Below are positions 11,801-23,730 of a stretch of DNA of 64,000 bases, one piece after another. Source of the DNA: Sympetrum striolatum (lineage: Eukaryota > Arthropoda > Insecta > Odonata > Libellulidae). The DNA lies in contig OX388345.1 in the NCBI GenBank assembly GCA_947579665.1, positions 61,991,454 through 62,055,453 of the forward strand, written 5' to 3'. Each line of letters starts with the position of its first letter. Position 1 is the stretch's first letter. The notes below the pieces were generated by a model that saw only the letters and a list, made by a program, of their open reading frames with translations, was not told where the DNA came from and made no database searches. Both the position numbers and the translations under genes were made by a program.

Positions 11801-12480
11801 TAGTATGATTTGTAATCCCAGACTGTGAAGATTTTGTATATTACGTAAATCAGAAGATTAGCCTATTGTGGAATCATTTTGACGAATCTACGATACCGGG
11901 AATGGATAATTGAAGGTTCAATGTTTTAGGTGTCGATGTTTTATTTATTATTGCTATTTATTTATTTTTGGAATATTAATCCGCCTGATACATCCAGTTT
12001 TTACTCTTGCCTTTTTATCGATACATCTTATCTGGATTGACGCAGCAATTTCTTATTAAGCATATTATTTTTCTAATTGACTTAGATTCTGTAGATTCGT
12101 TAGTTTCTTGAGCATACCATAACAACTGCCAAATTATGCTCCATACTGCTTGGCAGATCTAAAAATAAAAACTTATTAGAACTTAAGAAAAAAAATTTAG
12201 GACTAAATTCACTTACAATACCTATGCTATGAACGTAATGAAAAATTGAAAGTCAAGTCACCTTGATGGGAGATTCTATTCCAAACAAGTGTTTAAGATA
12301 GTTCCGATAGGCCCAAAAGGTTGAGAATCTCTTTTATAACACAAAGAAGGCCAATAATTCAGATATGACGATAGTTTCACCTTCAACTCTTCTGAAAGGT
12401 TCATCTCTAGACGATGAACTTCTCTAAGAGTAGAATCGTTGCCTCGCTTTAGCACTTGGCATCCGTGCATCCAAAATATA
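8821..12480. other. Non-coding AT-rich stretch
   Basis: No gene is seen. GC-richer patches occur at about 9930-10330 and 11160-11360. A TATAAAAG at 10365-10372 precedes a TCAGTC at 10379-10384, but the spacing is too short for a standard TATA and initiator pair. (TTTA)-type runs near 11019-11030 and 11940-11970 could be LINE tail remnants, but no LINE body adjoins them. Confidence 0.5.
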
Positions 12481-13345
12481 TCTCTCCATTCCTCAAACTC
12501 CATCTCGACCTTCCATTGACTCGTTCACCCAACTATTCCTCGGTTTATCTCCTCCCCGCAGTCCGCACCCAACTTCTACCCAAATGACCAGTCAGCACGT
12601 CGTGAAGCCGCACTCCTTTCACGACTTGAAACCATGAGACTCGTCATCAAAACTACGGCTTGAGGACCCATAACCCACGAGATTACTCTCTCAAACTTCC
12701 ACGGGGATTCCTCCATCTGTGGAAGCGTATGACGGAACCCCGAGACCAAAGGCGGCGGCGCCCCTGTGACTCCCATTCACGGTGATTTTATTTTTATTCC
12801 ATCGACTTCTGTTTTACTTCGCCGAAAGTCTGGAGAGGCTAAAGACAGATATACGCGGCGTGTGAGGAACCCCTTGTCCTGGCGACTTACATACGAAAAC
12901 TCGGGGGCCATAATATTTGTGTTGATTCTCGCCTGGGAAAGGGTTGCTCGCTTTTGGGATGACTCCAGTGACTAGAAAAAAATTGTGAGTAAACAACATG
13001 GCGCACACAGGTTTATTCTCGCCTCTTCCCCAGGGAGGGAGACTCTTCCGTTTTTATGGACTGTTTTTCTTCGAAGAGGGGGTGGAAATTGAGAATCTGG
13101 GAAGGATTGTGAAGGCGCGAATGTGAATAGGAACGAGTTCAGTTTCATTTCTGTTGGGAGCGGAGTCTGCCAACTCTCCAAGTCCATTTGCGACTGCCGC
13201 CTTCCCCTTTTTATGGATTGACCTCTATGCCTTCCATGTGTCATGTGACTTCTGCCTGTCTTTCGAACTGTGTTGGGAGATATGGCCAAGTTCCTGGGAA
13301 CTTTTAATGGTGGGGAAAGATGACGGAAGGCGGTATTTGAGACGA
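12481..13345. other. GC-richer island
   Basis: This is one of the longest GC-richer blocks of the window. Frames of 60-150 codons overlap on both strands (for example minus 12972-13430) with no recognisable domain. I see no terminal repeats or target duplications at its edges. Confidence 0.4.
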
Positions 13346-16201
13346 AATATTTGAATATATGAAAGAAGATTGGGTTGGAATTTATGATCAATTTATGATG
13401 ACTTATGATATGGGTTGGGTTTATGATCAAAGGAACTTATTTGATTTTATAGATCCATTTTATCTATTTCACTTAACTTTCTCCTGCTTCAACTTATTAA
13501 ATTATCATAATATTTCTCTTATATGGTCAAATAAACCTTGAATATGTAGGTTAAGTCATGCTAAACTGTTCTTATACACAAGTATGAAGTATATCATAAA
13601 ACTACTGTAGGTTATTCTTAGTATTTCACCTTAACTTTCCTATGCAGTTAAAATATACCATCTAAGTAATTAGACAGCTAGTAATTTTAGCCAAGGAATG
13701 AGATTAAAATGGACTCTTCATCTTTCCTTTATTGTTTTTCTCTTAGACCGTCCACATTAAAATAATTAGCTGTCCTCTCTGTATTTAACTTATTTATGGC
13801 GGGTATGTTGTCTAGAATGTCAATTCGTGTGAAAATAAAGTAAGCTCTCGGAATGAAGGAAATATGGCCAGTAACAATAAGTAATGTTATTATCGAGTGA
13901 AGTTATGATTGTAATTTGAAATTCTCACATCTATATTGTGAAAGTAAATCAGCGAATGGCCCCGATATCTTGTTTATGTTTCTAGATTATGAATTTGTTC
14001 GATACTCTCCGTCCCTTAACTTAACCATTCCTTATTTGTTTAGAGAATACTTTTTACGACGAAATACGGCACATATTCAAGTGATATCGCATTATTTTTA
14101 GATTAATATTTTTATGATGTGAACATTAACCATCTAAGTCCCTCCACCAGTTAAGATAAAAAATAGCTTTTTGATCAACGCGCTCAACTTTGAAGATAGC
14201 TTTTCATTAATTAATATCAGTGGGAACATATTGAGCCATTTCAAGGATCAAATAATTCTTCTTTACAAGTTAAGGTTAGGATTTCTATTTCTCGTCTGTT
14301 AGGAAATCACCGCTGAAAAGACTGGATTCTGATATACACGAGGGATAAATCTATAGCTACCAATAGTCCAGATAAAAAAACCGAAGGACAGGTTTGAGCA
14401 GGAGGTCCCTTCCCGTTTTTCCTCCTCCTAGCTTAGCGTTTTGCCCCCGGAGGGACTTTCCCGTAACAGGGGTCATCGCGCCCACAACGAGGAAAACAGG
14501 GCTTTCTTGAAGTGACGTATGGACAAGTAATGGTGGCCGATTAGAGAGAAAAAAGATAAGAGACTTCGGAACAGTGATGAAAAGTGGAACCGGAAAAGAA
14601 GAGATGAAGTTTAACGACTTCGTGTTCGAAAGTTTTGCTTTGGAACTCGTATATATCATATCGTTTTTTCGCTCTGAATAATTTACAGCAAACCCGAGGT
14701 AGTTTTTTCTGAGAGGGTTTTTGCTACGTTTTGATAATGAAGATCAACCGAATGCGGATTAGGGATTGGGCCTAATGGATGTCTCAGCTGAAAGAGAGAG
14801 CTAAGCTAAGAGGGAAAGAAAACAAGCTAAAGACCACGGGGGAAATTCTGATATGATATAAAATCCAAAGTTATAATGGTGTATGAAGAATTAGATAATC
14901 CAGTAAACAATACTTCCCTTTTCTGCCTTCTTTGGGTCTAAAGAAAATTACTCCAGGCGATAAGTTTAAAAAGCTGCACCACTATTACCATGGAGAGGTT
15001 TTAACTTGCCATCTATCATATTTTCTTCAAATCCCACTGTACAAATCAATATGCATAATAATTGATGCATTTGTTAAAACTATAGCTAAAAGCTTTGAAA
15101 TAAAAATAAAATATTTTGTGAACTCGAGAATTGAAAGAAAAAAGAAATCAACTTGCGAACTTGAAGACGGTAGAGAGATCAGAAAATGATCCTAAATGCT
15201 AAATGTAGGAAAAAAGTTATATCGTAGATATTCCTTAGCATATGTTTATTCACTGCTGGTGCTGCTGGTTTTCAATTGTATTGTGTTATCATAGATAATA
15301 TATGTAAAAAGATTAGAAGTCATACTAAGTGTTACTTCCAAAACATTAAGTGGAGTTGATGATCAGTATTTTATAATTTGTAAATATTCTAAATAACCTT
15401 AGCAATTTTTATGGTTTATCGCTTTCTCTCTTCTATTTTAATCGAGCGTGAATATATTGATATACTTAACACAATCAGCCTGAAATATTAAAAAGAAGTG
15501 CACTTAATGCATTGGGAGATCAACACATCTGTCTCGATACTGATATAAATACATTTTTTGATCTGTGGTTTATTCACAGTAAATGATACTGATTTTAAAA
15601 ATTCAAATTTGCTTTAATTAGTGATGGAGCTGTCCCAGAATTTGGAATCGTGAAACACTAAACAAGGTCAGTCATGAAAGAAATAAGTTTATTTACGTTT
15701 CGACCAATAACATGATAAAGAAATGTTAGGGAACAAGATTAAAGATAATTAATTCTACTGAGCAGATACGAGATTCCACTAACTTATGCAAAAGTACCTT
15801 GATTATTTATTTGAGAGTAGGACAGCTAGGTTCCCTTTACTGCTGCCCGCATGCAAACGTATGCAGAATACGTTTTAATTTATGCATTCCAAGGAAAACG
15901 TTTAGATCTCACCGTTCATAAATGGCAGGAATGAACACGTAACTAATTGTTCAGATCCTGCTTTCTAAGCATTTAAATTTCGGAATTGGATGTATACATG
16001 AGCCTTCACTACCTTATTCTTTTGAAAAATGTGAAAACATTGAGGTTTCCTTCTGCTCAGCATTTTGAGGCTAATTGAAAATCATCGTTTGGGGGAAAGA
16101 AACCTTTACGCATTAATTATCACAGTTGAAATGTATGTGTCGAAATTTTTAAGAGCTAAATCCGATAATGCAGAAATTGTTCTCATTTTATCTAGATATA
16201 T
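13346..16201. other. Non-coding AT-rich stretch
   Basis: No gene is seen. 14340-14660 is GC-richer with a 100-codon minus-strand frame of no known type. A short imperfect repeat of TTTATGATCAA-like units lies at 13380-13432. Confidence 0.5.
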
Positions 16202-16438
16202 TTAACCCTTTAAGGACCAAGGGACATTTTAGTCCAATGAATTTAAACTATTCTGGTTAGTTAGTTAGAATGATAGGCTGCCCAAAGGCACATATTTGTC
16301 CCAATTTTATAACTATATAATTAGACTATATATTTTCATAAGAATTGAGATCGTATCATAATTTGACCCAAATAACAGAATTTAGAAGAAGAAAACTGTA
16401 TTTCAATTGCAGTTTTCTTACGGTTCTTAAAGGGTTAA
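16202..16438. mobile_element. piggyBac-like MITE with TTAA target duplication
   Basis: TTAA occurs at both edges (16202-16205 and 16435-16438). Inside are inverted ends: CCCTTTAAGGACC at 16206-16218 and GGTTCTTAAAGGG at 16422-16434, whose complement matches the left end at 12 of 13 positions. The 229 bp body has no open frame. TTAA duplications with ends starting CCC are typical of the piggyBac superfamily, so this is best read as a non-autonomous MITE mobilised by a piggyBac transposase encoded elsewhere. No transposase gene is in the window. Confidence 0.8.
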
Positions 16439-17514
16439 GACGATGCAGTGCACTTAAATCTTGCAGATGGTTAGAGAATGATCTGAGTGTATCATAAGTG
16501 TATCATTTCGTACGTAATGGAGCAGCGGTCTTTACCTTGTATAACATTATCATTACTATTTGGCAAAATACAATTCTTGACTCATTGAAGTTTTAATTGA
16601 AACGTAAAAATAGAAGAGTTCTATGATTACTTTCAGTGAGAAAGAATGCCATTGTCATTATATCTCTTGTATTATTCAAATGTAACTTTACGATCTTCAA
16701 AATTTATTCTTTTAATATTTGTTTAATTGAAGTTTTTACATTTTCAAAATAAAATACCAAAACAACCTTGTTTTCAATGAAGGGGAGATACTTTTATAAG
16801 GTTTGAGTGTAATAGTATGAATATTCAAGCTTATTACCTGGTGTTTGTAGCATAAATAATTTACATAGTTCCATGTATTCGCGTTCATTATCTAGGACCT
16901 ATAATAGCTTATTAGTCTTTTGTTTTATACTTAATCAAAGAAATATTACGGTTCATTCACATAAAATAAACTATTTAAGAGCAGAGTATTCTTTTAATCA
17001 AATTTAGTTTATCTAAAAATAATAATGTTTTGATTCAAAACAAAGCAATTAATTTGAAATGTAGATTTTCATTACTTGCAGATATGGATACCTTTAAAGA
17101 TTTTTCTTTGTGACATATTTCGTGTTTTAAACATCTATTTTCTTATACGAACGAGTACGATGTAATGTTTTCATATATTTCGACTCGAACAAAAATGAAG
17201 GCATGATTTAAATTCCGAAAATTGTGATAATTTGAATATGCGGAGCGTCTGACAACGAGAACAGATTTAATTGGAATTCAGTTTGTCTCACTTTCGAGCG
17301 ATTGATTTTCAGTTCAATAGATGCCGTTCGAACTCTTTGGTAGCCATTTTTAATTCATAATGAATTTGAAAATGAGACGACAATGTTTTGTCGTTCGGTT
17401 AAATAGCTGTATTATCTTATAGGAAAAAGCAATGACTTATATTCCCCTTTTGACAGGCCTTCCTATCATAAAAAAAGTATTCGAAGTAGAATATTTTTGG
17501 TTTTTACTCCTCAT
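16439..17514. other. Non-coding AT-rich stretch
   Basis: No gene, RNA gene or repeat with definable ends is seen; A and T runs only. Confidence 0.55.
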
Positions 17515-17585
17515 ATAATAATAATAATAATATATTTGGGCGAGATTGAGCCTTGAAAGTCTCTTCTTCTATCCAACCTAGTGCA
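17515..17585 (-). mobile_element. LINE family B, 3' end fragment with (TAT)n tail
   Basis: On the minus strand this reads as a stem-loop (plus 17548-17563), then AATCTCGCCC, then a TAT-repeat tail (plus 17515-17532). The same order of hairpin, AATCTCG and tail occurs at 20826, 23679, 42575 and 44016. A conserved 3' hairpin followed by a short tandem-repeat tail is what CR1- or L2-like non-LTR retrotransposons leave behind. Here only the terminal 70 bases are recognisable. Confidence 0.5.
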
Positions 17586-18131
17586 TCCAATGAAAATTAA
17601 TTTGGAAGTTTAAGTTTTAAATCTATTTTTAATTAAGAGGCAAACAAATTAGTTACCCAAAAGCGTTCGATGGAATTGGCCTCGTCCTGTTGGATATTAA
17701 AAAAATCTTACACGCAGAATACTATGAATTATTTTACCAAACAATTTCGAGAATAGACTAACATTTTTGGTAATAAATTTTTGCCATTTTACCCTAAGCA
17801 GTGGATTTTCATCTTGTAATTACTTGTCATCCGTTCGATTAGATACAAAGATTTTATTTTATCCTTAATGAATTTTGGAAACTCATATTTTTGATGGATG
17901 CATCAAAAATATTATGCAGTTGTCGTAATTTCGAATTCTCGTTATTCATATTAAATATTATCCTATTGAATAGGTTCGATCCTTGGCCTAGATGATGCAT
18001 ATAGGATGCATCGAAGTGGAATGAAGCCAGGCGTAAAGGTTGTTTCCAATAGATTAATTTTATAGTTCAATCAATTTTTCAGGTTAATTGAATCCTGGGA
18101 GATGCAATTTCAAAGTTTTAAAAAGTTACAA

Positions 18132-18157
18132 ATACGTAATATTGTCATATTACGTAT
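18132..18157. repeat. Perfect 11 bp hairpin
   Basis: Arms ATACGTAATAT and its complement flank a 4-base loop. No link to a known element is visible. Confidence 0.75.
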
Positions 18158-18241
18158 CATTTTGCTGTCAGTCATTGATATGGATTTAAAAATCGAAACC
18201 ATTCGTTTTCCTAGAAAAGCAAAGCCCTAATAATTTAAGTC

Positions 18242-18420
18242 ATTTATTTATTTATTTACAATTTTCGCCGCAGTTAGACAGCTGTCTGGTGGCAGCTAAT
18301 CTAAATGTATAAAAAATACAATTAGTAATTAATGCACATTCCATGAATAATACAATCAATTAATAATGCCAATAAAAGAAAATAATCACATTACTGTAGA
18401 TAATCATACCAATATCTTGT
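18242..18420 (-). mobile_element. LINE family A, 3' end with (TAAA)n tail
   Basis: On the minus strand, GCTGCCACCAGACAGCTGTC is followed by AACTGCGGCG and then a tail of TAAA units (plus 18242-18257). The palindrome AGACAGCTGTCT is at 18276-18287. The same block with a T-for-A tail recurs at 40193-40254 and 46031-46080. In the 46 kb copy GCCAC and GTGGC can pair to close a hairpin. The upstream side (higher coordinates) is AT-rich 3'-UTR-like sequence with no coding remnant. The likely source is a 5'-truncated non-LTR retrotransposon; the clade is not known. Confidence 0.55.
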
Positions 18421-20265
18421 ATTTTTTTTGTATATATATAAATATAAAGAACCATAAAACATATCGTTGCAGGTCATCCGAGATTTTTCAGGGTTGGTTT
18501 CAGGTTATCTCTCTTAAGACGTAAAATAATTTAATCAATCTGAAAGTGACTCAAAATCGATAGTTGAATGGATTCTTAGAAAGGAAGATGCATCTTAAGG
18601 ATGTTTAAACTCAGTATATTCATCGATACCTAAGAATCTGGTATTGTTTTCACTGATTTAGGGCTCCAGAAAAGGATAATTTATAGAACAGCTTCGAGGT
18701 TATCGAAAATATTGTCTTGATTTCAATAGTTGTAGCACTCTTCTAAGGCGACATTTAAATTCCATTAGGTCTCTTCAGCCTTGTAATTTATTTCAGAAAA
18801 AATCTATCTGTAAATAGAATTCTACCTTAAATATATCATTATTAATTTTTTGTCAGCGATTTACATTTCGTTTTTTGTATTTTGATTTACCCAGTTGCTC
18901 ACTCTTCGAATGTTGTGAGAATGATTTTCTAAAAATATACATTGTAAGAAGCCATCTTGCTTGCCCCTGATTGCAACATGAACTGCGTTTTTAACCAGTT
19001 TAAGTTATCAAAATTTTATCGACGTAGCAGTTTTTTAATGGAATGAACATTTCATACATTAATTATATTTTACACAATAAAACACAAAAATTTCATCAAA
19101 CAAAAATTAATAACATATCATAAATAACACACGAACGAACGAATATATGAAGCTTCGCTAAAGCCCATTCGACATGATTTATGCTATATTTATTTAGGTA
19201 ATTATTTAATATAAATTCGTTATTCATATGATTGGACGGCTCTACATCCCCTTCAATCTGAGGGAAAGAAACTTATTTACTGTGAATAACTTTTAAAGGT
19301 TCCATGGATGCTCCCCTTTGATATCTGCCAAGAAAATGAATGTATCACATTTTCCCATGGAGATGGAGGAATAAATGAACCCATTTGAGAGAATTCAGTG
19401 GAACTGAAAGCAGCAAAATGATATGACTACTTTTAACAGGAGAAAGGTTTATATCAGAAAAAGAAATTCGTGGAAGTTCTTAAGCATTAGGAGGAGAAAG
19501 TTCTTCCAAACTCATTATTTCTTGTTAATTTTTAATGCTAAGCAAGGGAAAAGGTTTTCTTTTTTGAAGAATCAAAATAAAATTAAGTAGGAACTCAACT
19601 TATTGTTGTACAAGAAGCGTATCTGCAGACTCTACATTTTATTATGTACGCATTGTAAAGTCTCACAGTATTTTTTTGGGTTGTTGCTTATTTTTCCGCT
19701 CACTTTGCATGCAGAGCCCGATGATGGATCTGCAAGTCAAAGCTACTTAGTTGCACCAATAATAATGTTTGAGTAACTTTACAAAGTTATCATGTTTCCG
19801 TTCAAAATGTAGTGTAATAGAAATAGTAATAGTAGTTTATTGTAATAAAAATCACAATTATATTCAGATAATACTCTGAAAGTGAACAGATATCTCGTCA
19901 TACACAAAGTGATTATAAAATTATGCGTATCGATTCATAATGTGCATTGTTTTGGAAGTATGTAATCACTAGTTACAACCTATAGACGTAGGTTAATCTT
20001 TGGCAGAATTAGCACCGGAGTACAATTTTATCCGAATGTTTTTAACCTATTAGTTTAAACTTAACCGATTCAAACAATCCCCTGATTTTAATTCGAGCCT
20101 TCGATTAGTTTTTGGCTGAATTAGCGCTTTTTTGGTTATTATTAATTTTATTATTAGAGGTAATATTATTATATTCAATTGTTCTTTACGTATCAGTTTG
20201 AACTCAACGGATCCAGACAAACTCTCCCGATGTGAATACGACGATTGTGAACGTCAAGTAATCAT
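18421..20265. other. Non-coding AT-rich stretch
   Basis: No gene is seen. A short (ACGA)-type run lies at 19131-19142. Nothing else stands out. Confidence 0.5.
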
Positions 20266-20720
20266 TAAAAACTCACGCAAGTTTCTACGCGACTAGAATC
20301 CCAATTTCCCACTCGGAAGAACGCATTTCACGGAAGAGAGAGGAGCGACGAAAAAGAATTTGAATCGAATGAGATTATCAGCTCCGTCACTGAAAAAGTT
20401 CCCTTATAAAGCTTCGGCGACAGATCGATGTCTCTCAGACCGGAAAGGGGGCGCGTCTTCGGGAGTTAATTAGTCGAGTTCTTTTTCCGGTTATCAACGC
20501 AGAGATGATGAGAAGACGGGAACGAGGGTGTTGAATATTGGATTGGAAAGGGAGAAAAAAACAATCGGTTTAGATCGGTCGGAACTCGGGATGAGGATGT
20601 TGATTATAGGAAAAGGTGGTGATTAGGATTAGGAGGGAGATGAGTAGAGTCCAAGAGAGGGGATTAAAGGTTATCATCCTAGTAAAGGGGATTAGCGATC
20701 CGGAAGTAAAAATCTTGTTT
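20266..20720. other. GC-richer, purine-rich island
   Basis: GAAAGAGAGGAG-type purine-rich, CpG-containing sequence, with no frame that resembles a protein and no terminal repeats. Confidence 0.4.
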
Positions 20721-20825
20721 CCTCGAAAGAATTGGTTATTCAAAGTTCATGGTAAATGATAATATTAATAAATCTTCTTTGTCCCGAGGAGATTTAGGCT
20801 GAATAATATAATAATATGTCTTTAT

Positions 20826-21060
20826 TCGAACGAAATTGAGACTAAAAGTCTCATTTTCTATCTATTGTATCATCATAGAATATACTATGATTAATGTAAA
20901 GAGATAATATGAGAAAGAATGAGTAGAGCTGTTGATATAAAAGACCTTAGATATTCTTAGAAAAAGAATTATCGACTGTAGGAAAACACCCACGAAGAAG
21001 GATGATTCCAGAGTTATTCCCCCATACGTCCAGCCTTTATTTTTAGAATTAAAAAAAGAA
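20826..21060 (-). mobile_element. LINE family B, diverged 3' fragment
   Basis: The 3' hairpin is intact (plus 20838-20852: GAGACT, AAA, AGTCTC). Further along, ACTGTAGGAAAACACCCAC at about 20977 matches the segment CTGTAAGAAAACACCCAGA of the 42.6 kb copy. On the minus strand the hairpin is followed by AAT(T)TCG and a short AT-rich tail. No coding remnant is visible. The sequence continues A-rich to about 21300, which may be more of the same 3' UTR. Confidence 0.5.
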
Positions 21061-21299
21061 GAATCGGTTTTTGAAAATAACCTGGAATAAATTACGTGGT
21101 GTGTTAAAAAAATATAAGTTTAGAGTTAGTTGCAAATACGGCAAAAGACTCGAAAGATGACTTATATTTAAGTTATAAATTAAAAAATAAAGCAATAAAG
21201 AGAAGAAGAACTGGAAAAAAGAACAATTGAATTGTCAAGTAAGCCTGTTTGGTCAATTAAAGGAATATTCATATTGAGATAAAAATAAAAATAATTTAT

Positions 21300-22485
21300 G
21301 TGGCTGAATCAGTTTAAAAAATAAAACCACTATTTTATGATACTAAGATAAAAATCGTTAATATTAAAGAATATTACAAAGAAATAGGTAAATAGATGAA
21401 TTTAAGAATTCAAATGAGAACTGATGTTGATGTATGTAGAGCGTTAGCAACGACCGAGTTCTTTTGTCGCCAACTTTGATTATTCAATCCTGAACCAGAT
21501 CGCCTCTAAGTATTCAGACGCCTCGATGCAAAATAGCTTGAAGGTTCCCCCTTCCTGTTTCACCCTTCAAATAGCAAAGTAGATCATATGCGGCTCCTCT
21601 AGAGCCGAGCTCCTCTATGCTCACATCGCTTGCTTGTCTAAAGCCGGTCGTGCCCCTGAATATGCATGCAGATACTGACTGGACTCTAGCCTTTTTAAAG
21701 GATCACTTGCAATATAAGAATGTAACGAGAGCACGACTGGTTATAAAGAGAGGGTGGATGGAGGAAAATCTGTTAGAATATGATGAGGAACTGAAGAAGA
21801 AGTAGAAGCTGAAACCATGAAAAGAAATGTATTAAGGAACGTGTCTGAAATAAAGGGAGAGTGTAATAAAGTAAATTATGAATTAGTTTAACGAAGAAGA
21901 AAGAAAATTGCGATAGCAGATACAGCATTATAGGGACCAGAATGATTGTTACATATACATTAATGAATGTTTATCCGTATGAATTTATGTTAGCAAGAAT
22001 TTACGTAAGTATGTACCATTTTTAATGATCGCTACATAGCCCAAAAAGATTACAATAAGCATTTGTCAAGCGTGACCTAAGCTAATACGTACCTGACTTC
22101 GTCAAATACGCGACGGATTTCATCCTTTGTTGATATAACATTACATTTATATTAATACTGATTTTTATGAATGCAGTTACATGTTTTGCCAACATATCGC
22201 ACAGGGGTGTCTCAGTAATTTGACGATATTTTAAGAAAATATATTCTGGCAAAAATATTTTAGTATCAGTGCTCGAAAATAACTGATACTTGAAATAGCC
22301 ATGATTATATCCTTAAATTTTCTTCCTTAAAAATCTTAATTATCCACATTTTTAAATCGCCGATCTTTGGACATCCTAACAGCAGGAGTGACAGTTTTTC
22401 CAAAAGTTTCCTTTAATAAGGAAACAGCTTATTTATCATCCAGTTGTGTCAAGTGAATAACTATGCGTAGTATGCTCCCAAGTGG
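21300..22485. other. Non-coding stretch
   Basis: No gene is seen. A 62-codon frame at 21617-21805 has no known motif. An 8 bp perfect hairpin (GTTTCCTT, TAAT, AAGGAAAC) is at 22406-22425. Confidence 0.5.
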
Positions 22486-23000
22486 CTCAAACTAGTCCAA
22501 AATCCGTCGTTGCACGAAAAATACGGCACGGTACAAAACTTTCCTGTAAAACCGGCGCTGTTTCGTTTCAGTTAACCCATTAGAGATCACCAGAGATAAG
22601 TTATGACGTTCGAAAACAGAAATTAGGTAGCACGAGACGGAGGGACGTAGTTCAAAATGTTTTTGACTAAGAAAAGAACCGGCGACGCATCTCGGAGATT
22701 TATGATTTACGGACCTCCTTGTCACCTTCCACATGTTCGTAAAAAAAGCTACGCGGCAGAAAAGGGATACATTCAATGCACTAAATGAGAAAGGGGAGGA
22801 AAAAAACAAAACCCTTCGAACCCTTGCTGTTTTAGTAACTTGTTTTGCTTTCTCGAATTTCTAGCACCTCCGCACCCCCGCACGGTGCTTCCCGTTAGCT
22901 CCAAATTTAAAAAGAGAGGAAACGCATCGCAGACTAGTGACAGGCTACGGAGTGATTAAAGCATCCGTGCTGGGCGTGAAAAAACAGGGCGCAAGAGGAA
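22486..23000. other. GC-richer island
   Basis: CpG-containing block with a 105-codon minus-strand frame (22492-22809) that I do not recognise. There are no splice sites or terminal repeats I would trust. Confidence 0.4.
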
Positions 23001-23678
23001 AAGCATTTGGCGTAGGATATTTATAAGTTACGGTAATATTGTTTTGATGGGTGATTAACGGCTCCTAAAGAAAGATATGTTGCAAGTGCTCAACTATTTT
23101 TGTTTCTCTTTACGTGCATGCGTCATGAAGTTGTTTCGTCTCTGTTTTTATTTTTCCTAGAAATTTAGTACCTAATTTTAATATTTCAGCCGAGTGACAC
23201 ATGAATTGAGATTTTACCGCAATCTCTGAGTTCTTACTAAGGGAACCAAATGTTGATTCTTCACAAACAATTTGAGTATACGCTGTTAACGAACTGGTGG
23301 GACAAGTTTCCATTTAAAGGATACTAAGGTAGTGCTAAGATTAAATTGTTACTTACTTCAAGCACTATCGTTAAGTTTATGATGCAGATTCTCCTTACTT
23401 AATATTGGGGTAGATTCATCCTAGGAATTTCTTGCTTACCTGAAATAAACAAAGGAAGAATTAAGGCTTACGAGAGAAGACAAATACATGTATTACAATC
23501 TAATACTTAAATATATAATAGATACAATGTCATTAAACCCTTTAATTAATAGAAATATTCTCAATAAAATAAATAATAGTTAGGAAAAAAATTTGAATAA
23601 ATTCGTTACAATTTCTAGATTATTCTGAGGTTTGCAATAAAATTTATTTAACGAAAGAGATTTAAATTGGGTTAGTTA

Positions 23679-23715
23679 ACTTTTAGTCTCAATCTCGCCC
23701 AATTAAGTACGATTA
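23679..23715 (+). mobile_element. LINE family B 3' end on the plus strand
   Basis: ACTTTTAGTCTC followed by AATCTCGCCC and AATTAAGTACG matches the terminal block of family B in the opposite orientation to the other copies. An ATTATTATC-like tail follows. The 5' half of the hairpin (GAGACT) is replaced by other sequence, so this is a very short truncated insertion or a decayed copy. Confidence 0.4.
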
Positions 23716-23730
23716 TTATCATTAAATTTG

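Noticed and set aside
12972..13430. 152-codon minus-strand frame
   Set aside because: Second longest frame, but its composition is low-complexity at the N-terminus, it overlaps plus-strand frames, and no motif is visible.
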